A stretch of DNA of 64,000 nucleotides, from NCBI GenBank assembly GCA_022264855.1, contig JABYQU010000046.1, positions 124,001 through 188,000 on the forward strand, in the 5' to 3' direction. Both the position numbers and the translations under genes were made by a program. Below, piece by piece: positions 1-10,100 of the stretch; the stretch's first letter is position 1; every line of letters begins with the position of its first letter. Source of the DNA: Lenzites betulinus. Taxonomy: Eukaryota; Basidiomycota; Agaricomycetes; Polyporales; Polyporaceae. The notes below the pieces were generated by a model. It saw only the letters and a program-made list of their open reading frames with translations, had not been told where the DNA came from and did not search any database.

Positions 1-451
1 TTCCTCCTACAGCCGTCGGGCTGGACTCATCAAAAGTCGCGACGATTAACAGTTGCGACTCAAAGAGTCGATTAAGTGACTGGACACGGTCCTCCATCAG
101 GTGCGTTTCTTGTACAGCAAGGATCGCTAGACGGTGATCCTTCATGACCTGATTGATCCCCAGCCATTTATCCGTGGAGCCATCTGCCAGCGTGCGGCCA
201 AAACCATTCATATTCAGGGTCGCAACACGTACACGTCCACGCCCACGCCGGGCAGCAGACTTGGCTTTGTGCGTGTCACGTCTTATGCCGTCTTGCCCCG
301 TTCCGTTCGCAGCTCCGCCATCATCAGGAGCAAGTCCGCCGGGTGTGCGGGCCGCTCCTTCACGCGGGTTGCAAGTCGCAAGTCCAAAATCCGCATTAAT
401 TGTCCGTGGTTGTGTGTTGTCATTGTCATTGGTAGTGGCAGTCGGTATCAT
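1..451 (-). CDS. LINE ORF2, N-terminal endonuclease part (partial)
   Basis: Reading leftwards from the ATG at 451, the frame stays open for about 150 codons to the window edge. A low-complexity, Thr/Asn/Gly-rich start is followed by VRVATLNMNGFGR, then WLGINQVMKDHRLAVLAVQETHL. This is the opening of an APE-type endonuclease/exonuclease/phosphatase domain: the asparagine in LNMNG and the glutamate in QETH are the metal and DNA-contact residues of the family. In a LINE this domain nicks target DNA to prime reverse transcription. An in-frame stop lies a few codons upstream of this ATG. ORF1 ends at 702, leaving about 250 bp between the two frames. The rest of ORF2 is outside the window. Confidence 0.8.
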   Translation of the reverse strand, partial: MIPTATTNDNDNTQPRTINADFGLATCNPREGAARTPGGLAPDDGGAANGTGQDGIRRDTHKAKSAARRGRGRVRVATLNMNGFGRTLADGSTDKWLGINQVMKDHRLAILAVQETHLMEDRVQSLNRLFESQLLIVATFDESSPTAVGG

Positions 452-701
452 TTCTGTAGCCCACCGACCAGTCGGCTACAGTCAACTGGAGGACCGTCCA
501 GTGCGGGAACGTGTTAAACGAAAGGCAAAACGCCCGCCGGTAACTTAAGCCTCTCGGCACGGCTCGTTCAGACCTGAATAGGTCGCCGTTTGGTTTCGAG
601 ATACTCAAGTGTCGCTTTCCTGTCGTCAGAAGACCAGTATATTTGGGCGACGCTATACATGAGTCCATACACCAGTGGGAGTGCCATAATACGATCGGTA
701 A

Positions 702-3192
702 CTAGTAAGGACGGTTTTCGTCTCCAAAAGACCGCCAGTCGCGCTTTCCGCGGGCATCAGACGCACGCGACGATGAACGGCTCCCACGGCCGCGCCCACG
801 CAAGGTTGATCCCGCGGAGGATGCATAAGACATCCCCGCCGTCGGTGGCGGGGGGGGAGGGGGCGGAGGGGCTCCAGTCCCTACACCGGCGTGGCCGGTC
901 TGCCCCGGGTGGGCCCAGTGCGTGCCCGGCGGAGGGGCATTCCACCCGGGAACATCCGGGAAAGGGCACAAGTGAGTCGGGTGGTCCGCGCCGTGGCATC
1001 CCGCGCATGCGGCGGGCCGGCGGAAGCGACCGGTGGAGTTCAGCGGGCTCGGGAAGGGGAGGCCGACGATGACATTCCGCCAGTCTCGCCACCTGCCGAC
1101 AGACTGCGTCGGCGAATCGATAAAGATCGCCGCGATGAGATTCCCGTTCTGCAGCAGGGACACCCGGACTTGTAGCGAGTTGAGAATAGCGCGTGCCGCG
1201 GCCTCCGGGCGGGTGCCGACAAAAGCTGGGTTAGTCGCGACCAGTTGGAGGATATGAGGGAGGACGCGCGGCCCGCCTAAGACGGCGCGGACGGCAGCGA
1301 AAATACTGTTGTTGTGGTCGTGCGCGAAGCCTCCGACAGTTCCAAGCAGGCGGGGGATACGAATTTTGGCGTCATAAACCAGGAACGTTATCGTGAAACA
1401 CGACCACACCCCCCTTGCTAGCAGCCGCCGGCGAGTCTCCTCAGAGAAGCCGAGGACGAGCCAAGTAACCGGGGGAGCGCCCCGGTCATCGCCGCCGATG
1501 TCGCGCTCAGGAGGGACCACGAGGATTTCGAGCTCGCCAGTGATGGCCTGCAGCGCACCGATGATTGCGTTCGTGATCGAGCGGATCTCAGCGGGCTGGG
1601 GAAATCCAAGATTGAAGACTTGGAGGGCAAGCCTCGTGCCCGTGGCGTGGTCCAGCATAGCCACCATCCTTGATCGCGGCAGGCCATAGAAGAGCGCTTC
1701 CGGGTCTTGCCATGCAACTTCAGGGAAGCCGCCACACGGGGTGGGTGTAAACGTGTACGCAGGGTCGCTGACCGAGGACGAGCTATACAGCAGCGCCATT
1801 GTGTCTTCGAAAGCCTGCGGCAGGGCAACGACGCCTGGCACGTTCGGGTGGGGGCGGCGGTAAAGCGAAAGGGGGTAGGTGGTCCTCCACCAAGCGCCGA
1901 GATCGGGGCAGGTGTATGCGGTCGGGCGTTGCTCGGCGAGATCGTGTCGCGAAAGATCGCACTCACCGGATCGCGCGGAAACGACAGGTCCAAACTCGGT
2001 GCGCCTGTCGCTGGTGTACGCGGGGTCGGGGATCGAATGGGTATCGGCCGCGATGGCCCCGGTGTGTTCCCCGCGTGGAGGGTGTAGGCGTTGGGCACAG
2101 GGGGAAGGTCATAGGCAGGGTCACGTCGCAGGGCGTTCGGGAAGCGCGCGCGGTTGATGTCAAGTTCACGGAGGGGCACACCCAGCTCACCGCCGCCTGG
2201 CCGTTGATAGAAAAGCGGGAGATCGAGGTCCATTAGCGGGGTGACAGGGCGGGCGCCATGTGCTAGAAGTTCGTCATCCGCAAAGCGGACACCAGTTGCC
2301 CCTCGTGCGGGGAGCGGGGCAGGCGTGGGGGCGCGTTCTGTCAGCGCCGGCATCAAGAAAGGGTTCGACGTCGCTCGGTCAAAATCTCTCGGCCTAGACG
2401 GGCCAGCAGCCGCGTTCTCGCGAGCGGTTTCAAACCGTCTCTGTTCTCCGAATAAGCCATTGAAGAAACGGGGCGGGGTAGGTGGGCGTGGGTCGAGAGA
2501 CAGGACTGGTGTTGGGAGATGCTGGGGGTAGACCGAGTGTCTCGCGCGGCGATGGTCTATCGTACGGACCGACCGCGGCGCGGGCGCGGGGGTCGGTGGG
2601 GCTCGGTTTGTCGGGGTGACTGGCGCTGTCGGAGGCGGGGTCGGGGTAGCCATGCGGGCCCTCTTCCGTCGCCGCACAGAGTCCGCCGGCGGGGCTTGGG
2701 CAGATCCGACGTCCATGGGCGCACGATCCGCCGTAGTCTGCGTAACAGCAGTCGTCGGGCGGGGCGGAGTCACCGGTAGCCCTCGTCTCGGCGGGCGCTG
2801 CAGTTCACAATACCAGCATGCAGGGCGGGGAGGTATTTAGTGAGTTGGTTGCAGTGCTGGCTGCACAGTTCACGCACCGTTTCCGGGGCAGCCGGGACGG
2901 TGCCCAGCGCGTCCTGTTCCGAGGTGTTCGGCAGCGACACGGGGAGAGCGGGCATCTCCAGGCCATTAGCGGTCGAGCCATTACTCTCGTCGGGCAGTCC
3001 GGTGGGCGGGACAGGCTGGGGCAGGGCAGTCATGGGGGAACGGGGCCGCGGGGAGCCAGGCGGGGAGGCAACAACCTGAGCGTAGGTCCACGGGCGCGTC
3101 CCCGCCGACACCAAGGTCGGTGAGCCGCGGGCAGTCGGAGCTGTCCACAGCGGGGAAGACGGACGCATCTTGTCAGCTGAGGGGGACGACAT
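702..3192 (-). pseudogene. LINE ORF1 (gag-like, zinc knuckle), frameshifted
   Basis: Three overlapping minus-strand frames together read as one gag-like protein. 3192-2770 gives a Ser/Pro-rich N-terminus containing WTYAQVVASPP. 2773 to about 1850 is Pro/Arg-rich with a basic patch RRRKRARM. 1841-702 is the globular part and ends with CAGCHGADHPTHLC, a CX2CX4HX4C knuckle, then a poly-proline and RGRGRGSRSSSR tail. The frame changes near 2775 and near 1845 without intron signals, so at least two indels are needed. The protein would bind the element's RNA. It is called a pseudogene because of the frame breaks; assembly error in G/C runs is the alternative. Confidence 0.72.
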
Positions 3193-3411
3193 TGCGGGAT
3201 TCTAGTGGGTAGAGAGAAAAACGGAGGAGGTGCGCGTTCTAGTGCAGAAAGAAAAACCTTGCTCGTTCGAGTGGGGCTTGCTTCAGGATGCACTTCCACG
3301 TCGCGCATATCTAGCATTCAGCAAAGCAACCGTTTAGTTGGTTTGTTCGGTAAACCAACCAGCGGCAGTACTGCCCTGTAGGTCCCGGTGTGCAACACTA
3401 CCGTGTACGGT
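3193..3411. other. LINE leader or flank with a small inverted repeat
   Basis: There is no open frame with gene-like content. Near 3336-3356 the sequence can fold as a hairpin (TTGGTTT, 7 nt loop, AAACCAA). It may be part of the LINE 5' untranslated leader or the insertion flank; I cannot place the element end exactly. Confidence 0.3.
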
Positions 3412-3796
3412 TTAGGTGCGCTTCATTAGCGCGCTCCGGACGAGACGTCGTTTCGTTAGGTCAGGGGCAGCTGAATAGAGCATGTCATCGTCTGCTTTCG
3501 GCAGGCAGCACGTTGCTTCGCCAGGGGACACACGGGCACGGGACAGTACGGCCAGCTCCGGCATTAACACCAAGTTCATCAGTATGTCGGCATGCCAAGA
3601 CAAAGTGCCGTCACCGGGCAGTGAAATATCAGAGATCTTATGGCGCGCCAAGAGCGCCGTTACCACACCATCATCGGGTAACGCAGTCTCGCATGCGCTG
3701 GGCGGCGATGTTGTACAGTAGTGTCGGAGGGAACCCCATTCGCACTTGAAATACTCAAGCTCCGTGTTAGGGCCTTGCTCCCTAGCAGCAGGTTGC
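3412..3796 (-). pseudogene. Unrecognised protein fragment
   Basis: A minus-strand frame is open from about 3796 to the stop at 3412 and reads like real protein. It has ELEYFKCEWGSLRHYC early, then LPDDGVVTALLARHKISDIS, then LPGDGTLSWHADILMNLVL. An in-frame stop cuts it at the upstream side and no convincing splice site joins it to the open frame at 4039-4395. It may be the 3' exon of the same gene or a remnant of a multicopy fungal family. I do not recognise a domain. Function unknown. Confidence 0.35.
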
Positions 3797-4038
3797 CTCT
3801 ATTATCCCTGTAGGGGCCGCGAGGTAGTTCGCAGTGGTCGTTTTGACCACCAAGTGGGAGGGGGCAGGGAGAGCTACAATTTTCACGGCGTCGGGCGCAG
3901 CGTGTCGGAAAGCGGGTTTCGGCCCGAGCCACATCATTAGGTAACTGCTCACGAAGGGACATTACATGATCAAGATTTGTCATATGGGTTGGCACCCTAT
4001 CCGTTTCTACCCCGCCACGTGCTGGAGGACCGCACCAG

Positions 4039-4395
4039 TCACCATCTCCGATCCGTCTCCGTCATGTCGTCATTGTCCGATCGACTGCTTTCGACCCAAC
4101 TCCGTTGCTCGCAATGGTGCCAGTACGGGAGTTCCGTCAACCGTATCGCGAGTTCGTCGGCGAGCGTCGGGGGGGCGACTAAGGCCGGGTCATTGCGGAC
4201 GCGGAGGATAGCTCGCCTCGTCCTGGGGCCATACTCTTCATTGACCATCACCAGCTCCACCACATCCTCCTCACGTATGCGTTCGCCCACAATTCGGCCT
4301 CGGACCGCCAGCGGGAAAGTCATCACCGGGCGCGCGTATCCATCGACTCCATCCATCTGCCAGACAGGGATCGTGTATCGCATGTGGAGCTGCAC
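4039..4395 (-). CDS. Unrecognised protein, probable exon, cut off upstream by the transposon
   Basis: The minus-strand open frame starts at GTG 4395 or, more plausibly for a eukaryote, at the ATG at 4383. It reads MRYTIPVWQMDGVDGYARPV, then an acidic/basic stretch (GERIREEDVVELVMVNEEYG) and LADELAIRLTELPYWHHCEQ. The composition is protein-like and has no stop for about 115 codons. The Plavaka element is inserted only 28 bp upstream of this frame, so any promoter or upstream exon is now about 9 kb away, right of 13545. It may belong with the fragment at 3412-3796. No domain recognised. Confidence 0.35.
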   Translation of the reverse strand: MQLHMRYTIPVWQMDGVDGYARPVMTFPLAVRGRIVGERIREEDVVELVMVNEEYGPRTRRAILRVRNDPALVAPPTLADELAIRLTELPYWHHCEQRSWVESSRSDNDDMTETDRRW

Positions 4396-4423
4396 CCGCA
4401 GTCCGACACGGAGAGGTCGCGGG

Positions 4424-4454
4424 CATCAGCAAAAGTGTACGGGTCCATACATAC
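4424..4454 (+). repeat. Left terminal inverted repeat of the Plavaka element
   Basis: CATCAGCAAAA at 4424-4434 is followed after 10 nt by CCATACATA. The same two blocks occur inverted at the right end. GGG immediately outside (4421-4423) is the candidate target duplication. Confidence 0.75.
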
Positions 4455-5323
4455 ATAGGCATATATATACATTGGTGCCCAAGCGTTGCATAACCAACCC
4501 GTTTGGATAGTGGTATACACGACCACTGCAACGATCCGATGAGCATATGAATACCCTCGGCAAGCGATGCATAACCCCGCCCCGCGTTGCATAAGGTCGC
4601 GCTGGATGCCAAATCTAGCATATGTTTGCGTGAGCAGGGAATTTCATGCATATCATGGCGAGACCATGCGAAGCATTGCATAAGGTAACATGGCATGGGT
4701 TCTCATGCCTTGCAAGGCTGGGTATTCAAGAGCGATTCATTTCCGGGATGTTCACACACTCAGGGGGCCATTGCACGGTTGTCCGTGGTTCGAAAACATT
4801 ATACACCATCTAATTTTGTAGTACATACAACATGAGGGCTCGTGGCGAATTAGTACAGCGTTGAAGAATACAGAAACGTGGTCAGTGCAGTGTGAAGAGG
4901 TGGCAGAACGAACGGAAGCAGTGAGAGCGCTGGAGAGCCGGAGAGAGAGCAGAGCTGCAGCAGTGGAGCGAGAGACGAGACCAGCAGAGAGAAGCGGGAC
5001 AGCGGAATCCCGTGAGACCATGTCTTGTGAACCGGGGTGGCGTGTTGCCAAGAGGGAGGATCTGTGGCACCCGGGTGAGAACATTGCAAGTGCGCCGCGG
5101 CCCCGGGCCAGTACTTACCAGATATCTCACTCTGAGGGCGGCCGAGGCTGAGACACACGTGCGGCCCTGCGTTGCGCTTGGCGCTCTGCGCGAATCCTTT
5201 CCGCCATGGTCTGATGTCCGGGCGCGCTGTCAGGCATTGTGCGTGATTGGGACATGTTTCCGAATACTCTCCTGCCGCAAGAAGGATAAATTAGTGGCTT
5301 CAGACGGTGAAAGTACTGAGCTA
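4455..5323. repeat. Left subterminal region of the Plavaka element with TGCATAA motifs
   Basis: This is 870 bp without a gene. Between about 4484 and 4683 there are four copies of a TTGCATAAC/G-like motif (near 4485, 4567, 4586 and 4676), all in the same orientation, plus several palindromic CATATG/ATGCAT steps. In CACTA-like elements such subterminal repeats are transposase binding sites. The stretch 4740-5320 shows nothing further. Confidence 0.55.
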
Positions 5324-6982
5324 TTACTCATTCCACCATTGCAGAGTCTCCCTGCTCCATGCGGAGCTCATGTCGTCGAAGAGAGCTACGGTCTCATTGA
5401 AGAGGCGACATGGGTCAAACTGGCCAACGTCCGTGAGTGCAAAGGATGTCTGATTGGTCAACTCGCTACGGATCTAGGTGGACAGTGATCAGATGGAGAG
5501 AGCAATCACAAATGGAGCCACAACGTACCAGAACGACGGTATAGGCGATTGATCGCGGGCTGACGGTGGTCAGCTTGTACTTGATGGCGATTGGTGGCTT
5601 TCCGGGGGTCTTGTCCTTGCGACCATATGTGAGCTTGGCTGAGCTGGGCCCCGTCCATAGACACTTGTAGCACTAGATTCTACATTAGATTGCGTACTCT
5701 GGCAGGTACAGGCTCGCTGGAGAGCAGGCTTACCATCAGCAGATACGGGCTCCGTAGGCATCCCATAGACGAAGCATCAGAGGCCTCTGTGGCCGTGTTC
5801 TGATCGAACATGAAGGAGGGGAAGTCGTCGCCCCGGATCAGCTTCTTGCCCGACATGACGGCCTCAGAAAACCTAGAGAGATCAGCAATCAACACCATTT
5901 CAGAGTGGCAGCACGTACTCTTCCCAGTCGTTGTCGAACTCCTCTAGCATCGTCTGTGGACAGAGCTGGCGGGCTGTAAACCAGTTCTGCCAGCCACGCT
6001 CAACTTTATCCAGCTCGGAAGGTGCTGGAAGTGCCGTTGATGGATGGACTAGATCACTGCCCAGCCCCGCTTGCATGTACGTGATGACTACCCGTCTCAG
6101 AGCGCTGCTGTCGTCACCACGCGCAGCATCAAAGCGTGATTTCAGCTGTGTGATTGCGTATAAGTCAGTGGCGAAGGCATGTGAGGTCTCGATAACAAAC
6201 CATACATATCGGCCAAGCACAATAAGATCGTCTTCATCAGCACTCTCAAGGCTGTATTTGAGGTCTGGGATGATGTCTTGTATCGCATGGAACTGGAATA
6301 GAAGTTCGCACTGCTGAAGCCTGTACGTGACATGTATGTGAGAGAGATAGATGCATATATGCATTCAAAGAACGTACCTTTTGTTCCGCATTGCAATCAG
6401 ATCTGGGTCGTCGTCCTGGTCTTCATCTTCTGACTCTGGGCCATCTGAAAGAGCAGTGTCGCCATCGAAGTTGATTCCGAAAGTAAGCACCTCGAACGGG
6501 TGCATAAACGGATGCACCATGCGTCCGAGGAGACGGGCCTGCATGTGCTGCTTTTCGATGTCGTTGCTCTGCCTGTAATGCGCATATAGTCATTAGTTTG
6601 GCATATACTTACACTGGATATATATATAAGAGTACTCTTTAAGCTTCAGGTCGCGCTGCATGACAGTGAGCAGCTTGCCGAGCTTCTTGCGACGCCGTTT
6701 GGCCTCACGCTCATCACAGGTGTCTGAGCCATGTTCTTGGGCGCGCTTCTCTGGGGGTCGTGGCAACGCTTGCATCTCCTCCTCGGAACCTTGTGCTGAA
6801 GGCGTGGCATGGCTGTCTGGAGGAGGAGAATGCCTAGTATTGGCAGGCACGTTACTCTCGACAGCTTCGCGTGCTTGTTCTGTGGGAAGTGTAGAGGGTA
6901 GAGTCCGTGGCGGAGCCTTCACCTGCAGTCGTTTGTCCTTTTTGGATGTCTTACTTTTGGATTTAGTAGTAGACTTGGACAT
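5324..6982 (-). CDS. Plavaka accessory gene, DUF6698-like protein
   Basis: The gene starts at ATG 6982 with a basic Lys/Ser-rich N-terminus (SKSTTKSKSKTSKKDKR), probably a nuclear signal. A second basic patch EAKRRRKKLGKLL precedes a helical part with LQQCELLFQFHAIQDIIPDL. The middle contains WQNWFTARQLCPQTMLEEFD, then MSGKKLIRGDDFPSFMFDQN. The end, SPRSIAYTVVLIRSELTNQT to RETLQWWNE, stops at 5324-5326. Introns have GTAAGT/GTACGT donors, for example GTACGT..CTAG near 5880-5925, which removes an apparent stop at 5900. The order WP/FPxFMF, PRSIAY and a terminal WWN resembles the basidiomycete family I remember as DUF6698. It is divergent from the transposase gene, with about 195 bp between the starts. 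Function unknown; probably a transposition helper. Confidence 0.68.
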
Positions 6983-7177
6983 TGTGTGGGCGAGAGTGGG
7001 GGAAAGAGGTGAAGATGCAGGGGAAGAGATACGCGTGCGCGCAGAGGTCGCGCGCAGAGTAGAGATCACATGACCGCGTCGATCCTGTCCCGGTACTGTA
7101 CAGCTGCTTGATGCGATCACTGTACATTCTAAGCCCTCTCAATATTTGGCCTACGCATTTGTATTAACTCTTCAGCT
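6983..7177. promoter_or_regulatory. Shared divergent promoter region of accessory gene and transposase
   Basis: 195 bp separate the ATG of the minus-strand accessory gene (6982) from the ATG of the transposase gene (7178). No clear TATA box is visible. The arrangement suggests the two genes are expressed together. Confidence 0.4.
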
Positions 7178-10100
7178 ATGGATACAGCCGCTTGTTTAAA
7201 ATGTGGCCGCAACACCTTTGAGTCTAATCGTGCACGGAGTGTACATGTGGCAGCATGCATGCGATCTGGGGACTCCCTGGGTGCAACGTTGCGGAAACGC
7301 CATGCAGAACAGGCAACCGAACAGAAAAATAAACGCAGACGAGAGGATCTGCCACCACCCGTGGAACCAGCATCTGAAGTAGATATCATACTATGTTGTA
7401 TCTTTGATAGGGCACTAACCAACTGGATAGTGGACCACACCGCCACCCGAGGCCATGATGCCAGATTCGCCACCACCTCCCGATCCTACAACCGTCAGTC
7501 GCGCCGGCCGCGTCCGGAGAATCCCTGCGAAGTTCCAGGACCTCCTTCCCACCTCGTATGCTGGGCTTCCAGCTCACATCCGGCTTGAGCACCCCCAAGA
7601 GCCGCTACGAGCTGCTAGCGTGACTCCTCTGCAACCACTGCCTGCAGAAGATGAACAAAGGCCACCCGGCCGTACATCAGATGCATCCTCACCCATTCCA
7701 CCGCCTCCTATGTCCTACAAGACGATCCCGGACCAGTTTGGGCTGTATCGAGTGTATACGGTGAAGCCTCAACGCGCATCTGACAGTGTTCCTGTGGTCA
7801 AGACCCGGTGCGACCCCTCTTCCTTCCCCCCAGATCCTTCAGAGATACGCGCACCCAACGGACTCGAGCATACCTGCAAGGAGACGCCAGCGTATGCACC
7901 CTTCCCGAATGTATCTACATTCGACTGCCTCTACTGGCAGAGCGACACGACTAACATAAAGTCTAACGAGCAAATGAATGGGCTTGCGCGCATGATGCAA
8001 CAACCTGGGTTTGATACTACCGACGTTGCCCACTTCGACTGTTCGCGCGAGGTTGCAAAGCTAGACAACTATCGCGAGGACGTCCAGGGCTCGCCTCTCT
8101 CAGCCGACGACCGATGGATCAAGGGTTCTGTAAGGCTGCGCTTGCCGAAGGAGGGCGTGCGCTACGAGTCCGAGGAAGCTGCACCTGAGGTTGTTGTGGA
8201 CGAGGTCTACTTCCGCCCCCTGGTGGATGTCTTCTCTGCCGCTCTTCAGCAGGAGTGTGTGCGCGATTGGACCTTTATCCCGTACAAGCTGTTCTGGCTC
8301 AATGACACCACAGAGGAACCAAGCGACGAGGACTCAGAGTCCGGTGGGAGCCCAGCTGATGGCCGAAATCCCATGGGCACTTCTTCACCGGCCACCCACG
8401 CCCGCAGCACAGACACACAGCCTCCTTCCGCTGGCACTCCTCCCCCCCCGCCCATTGTCCCTCCCACCGTGACCACCAGCCCTTCCTCTTCCTCGTCGGC
8501 CTCCCAAACTGCCGACCAAGAACACCAGTGGTGCCGTGCTTTCCAACACTCCTCTACCTCATCGTCCTCGACATCCAGCTCATCTTCGCAAGATGGAACC
8601 GACTCCGAGGGCATACGGGTGTACTCAGAGGTCTGGGAGGCTGATGCATGGCTTGAAGAGGACGCAGCCATGCGTGCACGTCCATGCGAAGCTGGCGACC
8701 CACCTGGCCTTGAACGTGCAATAATTGCCGGTAAGCTCTATTCAGACTCGACGCACGTATCCAGCTTTGGCCATGCCTACCTATGGCCAATATACGGCTA
8801 TATCTTGAACCAGTCGAAGTACGTACGTGGTCGGCCCACTGCGTTTGCGGCACATCATCTTGCGTATGTCCCATCGGTAAGCTGCAAACTCAACGGCCCT
8901 TGTGATATCTCGCATGCTAACTATCGTCTCAGCTCCCAGATACAATACAGGATGCGTACATCAAGATATATGGGATCGCAGCGACTGCCGCCGTGCTCAC
9001 CTTCCTCAAACGCGAGCTGATGCAGCAAATTTGGCTCCTCTTGATGGACGACCACTTTATGTACGCGTATGTGCATGGTATCCTGCTCCTCTGTGGTGAC
9101 AAGGTCCTCCGACGGCTCTTCATTCGCTTCTTCATCTATGCTGCGGATTATCCAGAGAAGTTAGTGTCGTTTGTTCTGGTCTCGCCAGCTGCTGTGTCCT
9201 GTTGCTGATGATGTATTGTTTTAGGATATTGCTAGCATGCCTTCGGTACTTTGCCAAGTGCCCATGTCCCCGTTGTAGGATCAACAAGGACAAAATTATC
9301 GAAATGGGCACTCGAAATGACCTGTATCGACGCAACCAGTCACGCCAGGACAACGACGACGTGCTCTATCGGATCTTGATGACCCGCCGCTGGATTTTTG
9401 AGGATGGTGTTCCACTCACAAGTGCGTATATTGCCCGGGTGCTGGACCCCCTTTCGATCACACCTACTCGCGTAAGTATAAGCTCCCTATCATCAACGTC
9501 CTGATATACTAACAATTATACCAATTATACTTATAGTCGGCCTTCTCTATCCGCTTGCGCGAACATGGCCTGAACTTCTATTCGCTCTTCGTTCCAGACC
9601 TCATGCATGAATTCGAGCTGGGTGTCTGGAAATCAGTATGGATACATCTCCTGCGCATTCTCTTCGCTGCTGGCGATGACAAGATCCAAGAGTTGAACAA
9701 GCGGTAAGCGTCGGTCTACTTCACGCAACACTCTCCATGCTAATCATGTTCTAGCTTCCGGCAGGTACCTAGCTTTGGGCGGTCGACTGTTCGGCGGTTT
9801 TCTGCCAATGTCTCAGGGCAAAGCAAGCTTGCTGCACGTGATTTCGAGGCTCGATTAAAGGTGCGTGTGCTATAAATCATGCCATGACAGTGCGCTCATG
9901 ACCTTTCAGTGCTTTATGCCCACGTTCGAGGGCCTTCTTCCGCTCCGCGGTGACAACCGTATTGTGCTCGACATGGTCTTCAACCTCGCGATGTGGCACG
10001 CACTGGCCAAGCTACGGGAACACACGGACATATCTATCACCGGTCTCGAAGATAAGACGGTAGACTGCGGCATGAGCGTTCGTGAGTTCGCGAAGAAGAC

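Larger units (their letters stand above)
1..3192 (-). mobile_element. LINE (Tad1-like) retrotransposon, 5' part, runs off the left edge
   Basis: Two consecutive minus-strand reading regions have the layout of a Tad1-like non-LTR retrotransposon. The first is a proline-rich gag-like ORF1 with a CCHC zinc knuckle. The second is an ORF2 opening with an endonuclease that cuts off at base 1. Reverse transcriptase and the 3' end would lie left of the window. ORF1 is split over three frames, so this copy is probably inactive, or the sequence has base-run errors. The 5' limit is uncertain: ORF1 can start at 3192 and the untranslated leader may reach about 3330. Confidence 0.8.

Noticed and set aside
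5900..6364. Stop of the Plavaka accessory gene at 5900
   Set aside because: A GTACGT..CTAG intron removes this stop and joins a downstream exon that continues the family pattern to the WWNE terminus at 5324.
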